Position numbers and translations under genes: made by a program | From: JABDPF01 sp036351575 | GTDB lineage: Bacteria; Pseudomonadota; Gammaproteobacteria; Xanthomonadales; SZUA-36 | Reading direction: 5' to 3' | DNA: 36,691 nucleotides | NCBI GenBank assembly: GCA_036351575.1 | Contig: JAZBPJ010000082.1 | Coordinates: 1-36,691, forward strand | The notes under the pieces: generated by a model | The model's database searches: none | What the model saw: the letters and a program-made list of their open reading frames with translations, nothing else | Told to the model about the DNA's origin: nothing | Shown: positions 7,956 through 15,603 of the stretch, piece by piece | How the letters are laid out: the number at the start of each line of letters is the position of its first letter | How positions within the stretch are numbered: position 1 is the first letter of the stretch

Positions 7956-8393
7956 TCAGGCCGATGACATACCCAGCACTTTGCCCAGTTCTTTTTTCGG
8001 TCCGAGCAGATCCGACAGCGTGTAGTGCTCCAGCGTGTCGATATACGCCGCAAGGGCCTTGCACAGAGCCGACTTCAGCTCGCAGACCGGCTTGATCACG
8101 CAGGTGCCGCCCGCGCAGAAGCACTCGACCATGTTCAGGTCGTCTTCCATGTCACGCACCACGTCGGCGATGATGATTTCGTTGGCCGGCTTGGCCAGCG
8201 CGATGCCGCCCCCGGGCCCGCGGCGCGCGTCCAGGTAACCCATGCGGGTCAGCAGGCTGACGACCTTCATCAGGTGGTTGCGAGAAATACCGTAAGCATC
8301 GGAGATTTCTCGAATGGTCACGCGTTCTTCGTCCTTGAGTCCAAGGTACATCAGAACACGCAAAGAATAGTCTGTGAATCGTGTCAGTTTCAT
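7956..8393 (-). CDS. nsrR: NsrR, Rrf2-family nitric-oxide-sensing repressor
   Basis: The 145-residue Rrf2 protein opens with KLTRFTDYSLRVLMYL, close to NsrR of enterobacteria, and has a winged helix with SRNHLMKVV recognition residues. Three cysteines sit in ECFCAGGTCVIKPVC, plus a fourth, matching the NsrR cluster-ligand region; IscR instead has a differently spaced set. NsrR is known to bind an iron-sulfur cluster, lose repression when it reacts with NO, and control NO detoxification genes. No such target is adjacent. It is upstream-flanked by an FNR-like box (8486-8499), and its own start has no strong ribosome site. Confidence 0.9.
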   Translation of the reverse strand: MKLTRFTDYSLRVLMYLGLKDEERVTIREISDAYGISRNHLMKVVSLLTRMGYLDARRGPGGGIALAKPANEIIIADVVRDMEDDLNMVECFCAGGTCVIKPVCELKSALCKALAAYIDTLEHYTLSDLLGPKKELGKVLGMSSA

Positions 8394-8485
8394 TTTTTGT
8401 TCGAGCGACGGCCGGGTTTACGGTCCTCGCGTTCAATTGATGCGTAGAAACGAAACTAATGGTACTGACGGTCGATCACGATATG

Positions 8486-8499
8486 TTGACTCATATCAA
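8486..8499. promoter_or_regulatory. FNR-type box upstream of nsrR
   Basis: TTGAC-TCAT-ATCAA differs by one base from the FNR/Anr consensus TTGAT-N4-ATCAA. If the nsrR -10 is TACCAT on the minus strand (8464-8459), the start falls near 8452 and the box is centred at about -41, a class II activator position. The surrounding AT-rich 8480-8515 stretch stands out from its GC-rich flanks. Confidence 0.55.
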
Positions 8500-8528
8500 T
8501 ACTTATTAATATATGACCCAGGAAATGC

Positions 8529-9200
8529 CTATGGAGTGATCTCCTGCACGCCGCCCGGAGTCGCCATCAACACCGTATCGGCCGGCCGCAGCGCGAACAG
8601 GCCGTTGGTCACCACGCCGGGCAGGTTGTTCAGCTTTTGCTCCACCGCGACCGGATCCACCAGGTTCATGTTGTGGCAGTCCAGGATCAGGTTTCCGTTA
8701 TCGGTTACGAAGCCTTCGCGCAGTTCGGGCTGGCCGCCCATCGCGACGATCTGCCGGGCCACGTAGCTGCGGGCCATGGGGATGACTTCGACCGGCAGCG
8801 GAAACCTTCCCAGCACACCGACTTTCTTGCTTTCATCGACGATGCAGATGAAGCGGCGACTGGCCGCGGCGACGATCTTTTCGCGCGTCAGGGCGCCGCC
8901 GCCGCCCTTGATGAGGCGGCAGTGCGCATCGAACTCGTCGGCGCCGTCGACGTACAGGTCCAGGGTGCCGGCCCGGTTCAGTTCGACGACTTCGATACCG
9001 GCTTGCTGCAGCAGGGCGGTAGTGGCCTCGGATGACGAAACCGCCGCTTCCAGCCGAAACCTGCGCTTCGCCAACGCCTCGATAAAGCAGTTGACCGTGC
9101 TGCCGGTGCCGACGCCGAGCACGCTGTCCTCGCGCACCCGGTCCAGCGCGGCGAGCGCGACCTGTTGTTTCTGTTCGAACTGCGTGTCGCCCATGGTCAT
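8529..9200 (-). CDS. rpiA: Ribose-5-phosphate isomerase A
   Basis: RpiA interconverts ribose-5-phosphate and ribulose-5-phosphate in the pentose phosphate pathway. The 223-residue protein, of normal family length, shows the phosphate-binding GVGTGSTV loop, the DGADEFD active-site motif and KGGGGALTREKI with the catalytic glutamate/lysine region. The chosen ATG 9200 has GGAG 9 nt upstream, within the end of the EVE-domain gene; a second ATG is two codons later. It lies 6 bp after that gene and is likely cotranscribed with it. The rpiA-fau-6S-zapA closeness is also seen in E. coli. Confidence 0.96.
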   Translation of the reverse strand: MTMGDTQFEQKQQVALAALDRVREDSVLGVGTGSTVNCFIEALAKRRFRLEAAVSSSEATTALLQQAGIEVVELNRAGTLDLYVDGADEFDAHCRLIKGGGGALTREKIVAAASRRFICIVDESKKVGVLGRFPLPVEVIPMARSYVARQIVAMGGQPELREGFVTDNGNLILDCHNMNLVDPVAVEQKLNNLPGVVTNGLFALRPADTVLMATPGGVQEITP

Positions 9201-9206
9201 TGCGGT

Positions 9207-9668
9207 TTACTCCAGTGACAGGATCAAATCCCAGTGTGTTTTGTCGACCGGCATCACCGACAGCCGGTTGCCGCGCCGGATCAATGCCAGGCCCTCGAGA
9301 CGGTCCTCGTGCTGCCTGATATCCTCGAGGGTGATCATGCGCTTCATCTTACGCCTGAATTTCATGTCGACCATGAACCAGCGGGGATTCTCTTCCGTGT
9401 GTTTGGGGTCGTAGTACCTGCCCGAGGGATCCAGCGCGGTGCGGTCGGGGTAGGGCTCAGAGGCGACCTCGCAGATGCCGACGACGCCGGGCGGTTTGCA
9501 ATTGGAATGGTAGTAAAGCACCTGGTCGCCGACCGACATTTGGTCACGCATGAAGTTTCGTGCCTGGTAGTTGCGGACTCCGTCCCAGTGCGTGGTGCCG
9601 TTAGGCGCGGCTTCGAGATCGTCGATGCTGAAATCTTCCGGTTCGTTCTTGACCAGCCAGTATTTCAT
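9207..9668 (-). CDS. EVE-domain protein
   Basis: The 153-residue single-domain protein has the EVE/thymocyte nuclear protein 1 pattern: MKYWLVKNEPEDFSIDDL at the start, WDGVRNYQARNFMR, and GDQVLYYHSN. EVE is a PUA-like fold, and members are thought to bind modified bases in DNA or RNA. As a stand-alone gene it is common next to fau/zapA in proteobacteria, and its exact ligand is not known. It is probably in one transcript with rpiA downstream. Confidence 0.92.
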   Translation of the reverse strand: MKYWLVKNEPEDFSIDDLEAAPNGTTHWDGVRNYQARNFMRDQMSVGDQVLYYHSNCKPPGVVGICEVASEPYPDRTALDPSGRYYDPKHTEENPRWFMVDMKFRRKMKRMITLEDIRQHEDRLEGLALIRRGNRLSVMPVDKTHWDLILSLE

Positions 9669-9713
9669 CCTGATCTTCCATTCAGCAGTTAGGTTGATGC
9701 ATATTGTCTTGGA

Positions 9714-10316
9714 TCAGCACGGGCAGGTAAACCACCCTTTCTCCGTGACCATTGCGTGCAGACGAATATCCCAGGGATCGAGCGGAATGTGCTCGACGCG
9801 CTGGTTCTCGTAAGCGACACCCATGCGCACGGGGCGCGGGCTCTGGGCAAAGGGCTGAAAAGCCCGGTCGTAGTAGCTTTCGCCCATGCCCAGGCGGCCG
9901 CCCTGGCGGTCCCAGGACACCAGCGGCAGCAGTACCAGGTCAAAGCGGACCAGCGGTATTTCATCGGTGCCGGCCGGCTCCATGATGCCGAAGCGGTTGG
10001 GCGCCATATCACAGCCGGGGGTCCATTCATGAAAAGCGATGTAACTGCGTCCGGGTACTTCCCTGACGACCGGCAGCGCCAGCGTAACTCCGCGTTCCGC
10101 CAGTTGCTGCATGGCGGCAGACAGGTCGGGTTCGCCGTCAAATGCGTGGAACGCAGCGAGGTCGCTGATGCGCGCCGTCTGGGCATATTCGATGAGGTGG
10201 CGGTTTATCGCGTCGTTGAGTTCGGCCCGGCGGCCGGGCGCCAGCGCAGAGCGCCGGGAGCGTAATTCTTTCCTGAGGTCGGCTTTCTGATTGTGCTTAT
10301 CAGGGACTCTCTTCAT
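9714..10316 (-). CDS. fau: 5-formyltetrahydrofolate cyclo-ligase
   Basis: The 200-residue enzyme performs the ATP-dependent conversion of 5-formyl-THF to 5,10-methenyl-THF. The family signatures are the N-terminal KADLRKELRSRRSAL helix and the C-terminal LLPLVSWDRQGGRLGMGESYYDR, with the conserved GxRLGxGxxYYD nucleotide/Mg-binding loop. The start codon is 35 nt after the predicted 3' end of 6S RNA, the same arrangement as ssrS-fau (ygfA) in E. coli, where the RNA and the enzyme are cotranscribed. Confidence 0.96.
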   Translation of the reverse strand: MKRVPDKHNQKADLRKELRSRRSALAPGRRAELNDAINRHLIEYAQTARISDLAAFHAFDGEPDLSAAMQQLAERGVTLALPVVREVPGRSYIAFHEWTPGCDMAPNRFGIMEPAGTDEIPLVRFDLVLLPLVSWDRQGGRLGMGESYYDRAFQPFAQSPRPVRMGVAYENQRVEHIPLDPWDIRLHAMVTEKGWFTCPC

Positions 10317-10351
10317 ACAGGTAGATCGGGACGGTCTAACGGGGCGGGGTA

Positions 10352-10538
10352 AGCGCCCTCCAGGGTGCCGCTACGGGCCCGGTGACCTTGAACCAAAGGT
10401 TCAGGTGGGGAGGCGTATGAGGCATCAGGCTTTTCGCCTACGGCGAACATGCACACCAGCGCTCAGTTCGGCCACCCCGAGGTCAATATATAGGGACAAG
10501 GCATTTATCGGTCCCGATGGCAAACACCACAGAGGGCG
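10352..10538 (-). ncRNA. ssrS: 6S RNA
   Basis: The region lies between zapA and fau on the same strand, the classic place for ssrS. The minus strand reads like the E. coli molecule over GCGCTGGTGTGCATG, GCGAAAAGCCTGATG and CTGAACCTTTGGTTCAAGG, with GTAGCGGCA near the 3' end. Closing-stem pairs are visible: GCCCTC near the 5' end with GAGGGC near 10354-10359, GGTG with CACC, and CGGG with CCCG. The length is about 187 nt, against 184 nt in E. coli. 6S RNA binds sigma-70 RNA polymerase by mimicking an open promoter. The ends are estimated from the -10 box and the closing stem. Confidence 0.93.
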
Positions 10539-10543
10539 GATTC

Positions 10544-10549
10544 ATTATA
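10544..10549 (-). promoter_or_regulatory. -10 box of 6S RNA
   Basis: A perfect TATAAT on the minus strand lies about 7 nt before the predicted 5' end of 6S RNA. No good -35 is seen at 16-18 bp. Confidence 0.7.
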
Positions 10550-10600
10550 GCGCGTGGTGATGAAAACGGCGAACCGGTCGCTTCGGGACCCGCCTTTCGG

Positions 10601-10903
10601 TCAGGAATCGCTTTGCAGCGCGGTATCCAGACGGTCGGCCAGGTCACGGATTTTTCGATCGACACGTTGTTCGCGTTCGGACTCAGTGTGTTTCAGGGAG
10701 AGGACCTCGGCGCTGAAATTGAGCGCGGCCTGCAGTGCGATACGTTCAAGCGACATCAATCGCCCGCTCTCGCGGATCGCGGTCATCGACTCGTCCAGTT
10801 TGCGCGCGGCCTCCATCAACTCGTTGCGCTCTTCCGGCGGGCAGGAGAACTGGTATTGCTTTTCGAGGATGATGACGGAGACGGTCTCGGCAGATTCGCT
10901 CAA
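10601..10903 (-). CDS. zapA: Cell division protein ZapA
   Basis: The 100-residue protein promotes FtsZ bundling at midcell. It has the N-terminal SVIILEKQYQFSCPPEERNELMEAARKLD domain and a C-terminal coiled coil (LSLKHTESEREQRVDRKIRDLADRLD). The only plausible start is TTG 10903, 2 bp after the stop of the coiled-coil gene upstream, so the two are one transcript. The next methionine would remove the beta strands of the domain. The location before 6S RNA and fau is the conserved one. Confidence 0.92.
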   Translation of the reverse strand: MSESAETVSVIILEKQYQFSCPPEERNELMEAARKLDESMTAIRESGRLMSLERIALQAALNFSAEVLSLKHTESEREQRVDRKIRDLADRLDTALQSDS

Positions 10904-10905
10904 GG

Positions 10906-11124
10906 TCAGTGCTCCAGGGCTTTAAGGCGGTTTATCATGGCTTCGACCTTGGATCGCGCTTCTTCGTTCTTGGCGACCAGCGACGCCCGTTCCGCGACCA
11001 GCGACGCCTGCCGGTTCTGCAATGACGCGTTTTCCTCGCGGAGCGACTCGCACAGTTCCAGCATGGCGCCGAGTTGTTTCTCCAGTCGCTCCAGGTCCAT
11101 GGTGGCTTGATCGAGTGAATTCAT
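10906..11124 (-). CDS. Small coiled-coil protein, TIGR02449 type
   Basis: The protein is about 72 residues and almost wholly a coiled coil: DLERLEKQLGAMLELC, REENASLQ, then EARSKVEAMINRLKALE. Such proteins regularly sit directly upstream of zapA in gammaproteobacteria and resemble ZapB in length and heptads; the function is unproven. Three starts are possible: GTG 11163, ATG 11124 (chosen) and ATG 11100, the last giving 64 residues, closest to family length. None has a clear ribosome site. It is divergent from ygfB. Confidence 0.8.
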   Translation of the reverse strand: MNSLDQATMDLERLEKQLGAMLELCESLREENASLQNRQASLVAERASLVAKNEEARSKVEAMINRLKALEH

Positions 11125-11205
11125 GCAGACATTATGGATTGAGTCTTCAAAAGCGTCAAACACTTGGCCAACAGTGTTAATATCGTGATTTAGGAACGTT
11201 TGCCG

Positions 11206-11766
11206 ATGTCATCTCCCACCCTTCCCGATTTCGAAAACGCGCTGCAGCTCAGCGAGGGTCTGTTGGACAGTGCCGAGTTGGCGGAATGTCATGGACTGCT
11301 TTGCGGTCTGCTGTGCGGGGGCGGGGTGACGGGAGCGGGAGAATACCTCGATCAGATGGCCGCGATGCGGCTGCTCGCCCGGCCGCAAGAGGAAATGGCG
11401 GCTGTCATGGTCGAGACCTTTGAGACAACGAGCGCCCAGTTGGCCGACGAAGAGATGGGATTCGAGTTGTGGCTGCCCTCGGACGAAGAAGCGCTGGAAG
11501 ATCGCACGATTTCACTGGCGCAATGGTGTTCGGGCTACCTGGCCGGCCTCGGTCACCAGAAGCGGGAAGTGCTGTCAGGCGAGGCGCGTGAAGCCCTGGA
11601 AGACCTGATTGAAATCTCCCGCGTGGAAGCCGCGTCGGGAGACGGTGGAAAAGCCAGCGAAGAGGAAGAAAAGGCCTTTGCGGAAATAGTAGAATACGTG
11701 CGCATCGTCGTCCTGACCCTGCGCGAGGAATTCAGGGGCCCCGGGAACGACGACGCTATCCACTAG
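11206..11766 (+). CDS. ygfB: YgfB, UPF0149 family protein
   Basis: The 186-residue all-helical acidic protein has the family features ECHGLLCGLLCGG, FELWLPSDEEALEDRT and SLAQWCSGYLAGLGH. Its place before pepP-ubiH-ubiI is conserved from E. coli. The start is ATG 11206 with AGGA 10 nt upstream; a TTG two codons earlier is possible. In Pseudomonas, YgfB has been linked to control of ampDh3 and beta-lactam resistance; whether that holds here is unknown. The divergent partner is the coiled-coil/zapA operon. Confidence 0.93.
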   Translation: MSSPTLPDFENALQLSEGLLDSAELAECHGLLCGLLCGGGVTGAGEYLDQMAAMRLLARPQEEMAAVMVETFETTSAQLADEEMGFELWLPSDEEALEDRTISLAQWCSGYLAGLGHQKREVLSGEAREALEDLIEISRVEAASGDGGKASEEEEKAFAEIVEYVRIVVLTLREEFRGPGNDDAIH

Positions 11767-11788
11767 ACTAAGAGGCCTTGGGTTCCCA

Positions 11789-13096
11789 GTGATCAAGCAG
11801 AAAGAATACGCACGGCGCCGGCGGCAATTGATGCGGCGGGCCGGCACCGGCTCCATCGTTATCCTGCAGGCCGCACCGGCCCGGATTCGCAACAACGATG
11901 CGCATTACGCCTACCGCCAGGACAGCGATTTTCTCTACCTGACGGGCTTTCCGGAGCACGACGCGCTGCTCGTGCTGCTGCCGGACGAAGGTGAGGGGCG
12001 CAGCATCCTTTTCTGCCGCGAACGGGATCCCCAGCGCGAGATGTGGGACGGCCGCATGGTCGGCCTGGAAAGCGCCGTAGCCGACTTCGGCATGGACGAG
12101 GCCTGGGACATCAAGGAAGCGGAGACCCGTTTGCGTGACATGCTGCCGGACCGCGAGCGCATATTTCACGACCTGGGCCGCGACCCCATGTTCGACCAGC
12201 GCCTGATCGGCTGGCTGAACGAGTTTCGCGGCACCGCGCGCAAGACCTTCCACGCCCCGGAGGAAATCCACGCCCTGCACGACATGCTGCACGACATGCG
12301 CGTTTACAAGAGCCGCGAAGAACTGTCCGTCATGCGCAATTCCGCGAAGGTCGCGATCGAAGCCCACGAGGCCGCGATGCGCGATTGTGCGCCCGGCATG
12401 AACGAAGCCGATATCCACGCACTGCTGATGCATACCTTTATTCGCAATCATTGTGAAGCGTCCTACCTGCCGATCGTGGCGGGAGGGGCCAACGCCTGCG
12501 TGCTGCATTACATCGAGAACAGAGGGACGCTGAATGACGGTGACCTGCTCCTGATCGATGCCGGCGCCGAGCTGGACGGCTATGCCTCCGACATTACCCG
12601 CACTTTTCCGGTCAACGGGCGTTTCTCCGCTGAGCAGCGCGCGCTGTACGACATCGTCCTGGAGGCGCAGGCGCAGGCGATTGAAAACGTCCGTGCCGGC
12701 AAGCAGTGGCACGATGTGCATCAAGCAGCGGTCCAGGTGGCCACCGAGGGAATGGTTGACCTGGGCATCCTTGAAGGCGACGTCGAAGCGCTGATCGAGA
12801 GCGAGGACTACAAGCGCTTTTACGTGCACAACACCGGCCACTGGCTCGGCCTCGACGTGCACGATGTCGGTGAGTACACCATAGACGGCCACTCGCGCGA
12901 ACTCGAGCCGGGCATGGTGCTGACGGTCGAGCCGGGCATATACATTCCGCCGGACACGGACGACGTCGAAGCATGCTGGCGCGGCATGGGTATACGTATC
13001 GAGGATAACGTGGCGGTCACGCGTGACGAGCCGCGCATCCTGACCGCGGGACTGGCGAAGACAGCCGACGAGATCGAGGAGCTGATGGCGGCCTGA
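11789..13096 (+). CDS. pepP: Xaa-Pro aminopeptidase
   Basis: PepP removes N-terminal residues preceding proline and has two metal ions. The 435-residue protein has the N-terminal aminopeptidase-P domain (about residues 1-135) and an M24 pita-bread domain. The metal ligands can be seen: Asp pair in LLIDAGAELDGYASDITRTFP, His in HNTGHWLGLDVHD, Glu in LTVEPGIYIP and Glu in GIRIEDNVAVT. The start is GTG 11789, 22 bp after ygfB; no later start keeps the domain whole. ubiH starts one base after its stop. Confidence 0.96.
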   Translation: MIKQKEYARRRRQLMRRAGTGSIVILQAAPARIRNNDAHYAYRQDSDFLYLTGFPEHDALLVLLPDEGEGRSILFCRERDPQREMWDGRMVGLESAVADFGMDEAWDIKEAETRLRDMLPDRERIFHDLGRDPMFDQRLIGWLNEFRGTARKTFHAPEEIHALHDMLHDMRVYKSREELSVMRNSAKVAIEAHEAAMRDCAPGMNEADIHALLMHTFIRNHCEASYLPIVAGGANACVLHYIENRGTLNDGDLLLIDAGAELDGYASDITRTFPVNGRFSAEQRALYDIVLEAQAQAIENVRAGKQWHDVHQAAVQVATEGMVDLGILEGDVEALIESEDYKRFYVHNTGHWLGLDVHDVGEYTIDGHSRELEPGMVLTVEPGIYIPPDTDDVEACWRGMGIRIEDNVAVTRDEPRILTAGLAKTADEIEELMAA

Positions 13097-13097
13097 C

Positions 13098-14339
13098 ATG
13101 GCGAAGCAGCGAAACGGGCCGGGATACGACGTCGCGATCGTCGGCGGTGGGCTGGTCGGCGCCAGCCTGGCCTGCGCGCTGTCTCCGCTGGGGCTGCGCG
13201 TCGCACTGATCGAGGCGGTCCCCTTCCGGGCCGAGACCCAACCCAGTTACGACGACCGTACGCTGGCGCTCAGCGCCAGTTCCTGCGCCATCCTCGAGGG
13301 ACTCGGGCTGTGGCCGAAGGTGGCCGCGCGCGCCACGCCGATCCGCGAGATCCAGGTGCGTGAACTGAACCGGCCCGGCCGCGTCCTGATGCAACCCGAA
13401 GAACTGGGCCTCGACCGCTTCGGCCACGTGCTCGAAGCCCGCGCTTTCGGCGCGGCGCTGGCGCAGACACTGCCAGGACTGGAAGGGCTGGACGTATTCT
13501 GCCCGGCTTCCCTGGATTCGATTGAGTTCGACGAGGGTGAGTGTCGGCTTGAATTGGTTTCCGGTGGCGAGCCGGTAAAGATCCATGCGGCGCTGACCGT
13601 GGGCGCCGACGGTGCGGAATCGTTTGTGCGGGAGTCGCTGGGCATCGAATGCGAACGTCACGATTATGGCCAGAGCGCCGTGATCTGCAACGTGACGCCA
13701 GAAGAGGATCACCGCGGCCGCGCCTTCGAATTGTTCACGCCGAGCGGCCCGATGGCCGTGATGCCCCACGAGGACGGTCGTTGCGGATTGATCTGGTGCG
13801 TACCGACCGCTGCAGCCGACGCCCTGCTTGAATGGCCGGACGCGGAGTTCATGAGCCGGGCCAACGCCCGCTTTGGCCGCCGCCTGGGGCGTTTCATCAA
13901 GGTCGGGCGGCGCAGTGCTTACGCGCTTCGACTGGTGCGGGCACGGGAAGATATCCGTCCGCGAACCGTGATACTCGGCAACGCGGCGCACGCGATTCAC
14001 CCCGTTGGCGCGCAGGGATTCAACCTGGGCCTGCGCGACGCGGCCGTGCTGGCGGAAGTGCTGGCTGACGGCATGCAGGGCGACGATGTGTTCGACGCCG
14101 GCAGCTGGGACCTGCTGTGCCGCTACAGCGCCTGGCGCAAGCCCGATCACGACGGCACGATCGCATACTCGGACGGCCTGGCGCGCATCTATGCGAACCC
14201 CACCGGCGCGGCCTCCATAGGCCGCCTGGCCGGTTTGCTGGCGCATGCCTTCGTGCCTTCGCTGCGCCGCCGGTTGGCGGTCAGGTCCATGGGCTTTCGC
14301 GGACAAATTCCTCGGCTGGCACGGGGAGAAACACTGTGA
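13098..14339 (+). CDS. ubiH: 2-octaprenyl-6-methoxyphenol hydroxylase (UbiH-type FAD monooxygenase)
   Basis: The 413-residue FAD-dependent aromatic hydroxylase acts in ubiquinone synthesis. It has the Rossmann GGGLVGASLACAL motif near the N-terminus, a central DG motif (VGADGAESFVRE) and the GD-type motif ILGNAAHAIHPVGAQGFNLGLRDAAVLAEVL that contacts FAD ribityl and pyrophosphate. The assignment to UbiH rather than UbiI rests on order (pepP-ubiH-ubiI in E. coli) and the GNAAH variant typical of UbiH. The downstream homologue overlaps its stop. Confidence 0.92.
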   Translation: MAKQRNGPGYDVAIVGGGLVGASLACALSPLGLRVALIEAVPFRAETQPSYDDRTLALSASSCAILEGLGLWPKVAARATPIREIQVRELNRPGRVLMQPEELGLDRFGHVLEARAFGAALAQTLPGLEGLDVFCPASLDSIEFDEGECRLELVSGGEPVKIHAALTVGADGAESFVRESLGIECERHDYGQSAVICNVTPEEDHRGRAFELFTPSGPMAVMPHEDGRCGLIWCVPTAAADALLEWPDAEFMSRANARFGRRLGRFIKVGRRSAYALRLVRAREDIRPRTVILGNAAHAIHPVGAQGFNLGLRDAAVLAEVLADGMQGDDVFDAGSWDLLCRYSAWRKPDHDGTIAYSDGLARIYANPTGAASIGRLAGLLAHAFVPSLRRRLAVRSMGFRGQIPRLARGETL

Positions 14340-15589
14340 GCCCGCAGGAACGTATCGACTGCGACGTGCTCGTCGTCGGCGCCGGCATGGTGGGCGCCGC
14401 CGCGGCTGGCCTGCTGGCGCGATCGGGTTACTCGGTAGCGGTCATCGAACACCACGAACCCGCCGCGTTTGACGTATCGCAGCCGGTCGGCCTGCGCGTG
14501 TCCGCCATCTCTCCCGGTTCGGCAGCGGTCCTGAACGAGACGGGCGCGTGGAAGCAGGTGCTGAACAGCCGCCACCGCCATTACCGCGAAATGCGGGTGG
14601 AAGACCGTGACGAATCGTCCGTGCTGACGTTCCAGGCCGCTGAATTCGGTCTCGATACGCTGGGCACGATCGTGGAAAACGACCTGGTGCAGTGGGCCCT
14701 GTGGCAGGCGCTTTCCATGACCGCCGGAGTCGATGTGCACTGTCCCGATCGCCTGGCTGAAATCGACTTCATCGATGGCCTGCCGCAGGCCAGGCTGGAG
14801 AGCGGTAAGCGGGTCAGAGCGCGTTTGCTGGTCGGAGCCGACGGCGCCGACTCGCGGGTGCGCAGGCTGCTGGGTATCGGCAGCGACCACTGGGAATATG
14901 GCCAGATGGGCGTGGTCGGCGTGGTTCATGGCGCCCGGCCCAACCCGGGGGTGGCCTGGCAGCGCTTCGTCGACGGTGGGCCGGTCGCGCTGCTGCCACT
15001 GGCGGACGGCGCGTCTTCGCTGGTCTGGACCTGCCCGGAAGCCCGCGCAAAGGAACTGTTGCAGCTGGATGACGAGGCGTTCCTGTTCGAACTCGGGAGC
15101 GCGGTTGCCGGCAGCCCGGACCACTGGCCGGGCGAGCCGAAGGCCATTGGTCCGCGCGCGGCGTTTCCGCTGACGATGCGACTGAGCGAGCGTTATCGTG
15201 GGCGCCGCTCCGTATTGCTCGGTGACGCGGCGCACGTCATGCACCCGCTGGCGGGACAGGGAGTCAACCTGGGCCTGCTGGACGCGGCCGCGCTGGCAGA
15301 GACCCTGCTTGCTGCGCGGCGTGACGGCGTGGATTGCGGTGATGACACGGTTCTGCGCCGTTATGACCGCTGGCGCCGCTCGGAAGCCGAGGTGATGTGC
15401 CGCGGCGTACACGGCCTGCGCGGCCTGTTTCTGCCGCAGGGCCTCGGTCTGCTGAGACGCGTCGGCCTGGGGCTGGTCGGCCGCAGCTGGACGCTGCGCG
15501 AGGCGTTCATTCGGCGCGCGGCCGGTCAGAATTCGAACGCCCCGGCGCTCGCGCGCGGAAAGACGCTGGCCGGCCTGTTACGGCCCTGA
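14336..15589 (+). CDS. ubiI: UbiI/VisC-family FAD-dependent ubiquinone hydroxylase
   Basis: The 417-residue paralogue of the preceding gene has VVGAGMVGAAAAGLLARSG, VGADGADSRVRRLLG and LLGDAAHVMHPLAGQGVNLGLLDAAALAE. UbiI carries out C5 hydroxylation in ubiquinone synthesis. The start is GTG 14336, overlapping the ubiH stop by GTGA, with GGGGAGA 7 nt upstream; the open frame extends farther upstream inside ubiH, but that part is not homologous. Tight coupling suggests balanced amounts of the two hydroxylases. Confidence 0.92.
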   Translation: MSPQERIDCDVLVVGAGMVGAAAAGLLARSGYSVAVIEHHEPAAFDVSQPVGLRVSAISPGSAAVLNETGAWKQVLNSRHRHYREMRVEDRDESSVLTFQAAEFGLDTLGTIVENDLVQWALWQALSMTAGVDVHCPDRLAEIDFIDGLPQARLESGKRVRARLLVGADGADSRVRRLLGIGSDHWEYGQMGVVGVVHGARPNPGVAWQRFVDGGPVALLPLADGASSLVWTCPEARAKELLQLDDEAFLFELGSAVAGSPDHWPGEPKAIGPRAAFPLTMRLSERYRGRRSVLLGDAAHVMHPLAGQGVNLGLLDAAALAETLLAARRDGVDCGDDTVLRRYDRWRRSEAEVMCRGVHGLRGLFLPQGLGLLRRVGLGLVGRSWTLREAFIRRAAGQNSNAPALARGKTLAGLLRP

Positions 15590-15603
15590 CCGTTGCCGAC
15601 CGG

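Noticed and set aside
7956..8393. Reading the Rrf2 gene as IscR
   Set aside because: The LTxFTDY start and cysteine spacing fit NsrR, and no isc genes are near.
10485..10490. TATATT on the minus strand as promoter of a short 6S RNA
   Set aside because: It would remove the 5' half of the 6S fold; the TATAAT at 10549-10544 gives the right length and a closed terminal stem.
11768..15412. Long minus-strand open frames opposite pepP, ubiH and ubiI
   Set aside because: Codon composition mirrors the sense genes, no recognisable motifs, and the sense genes are certain.
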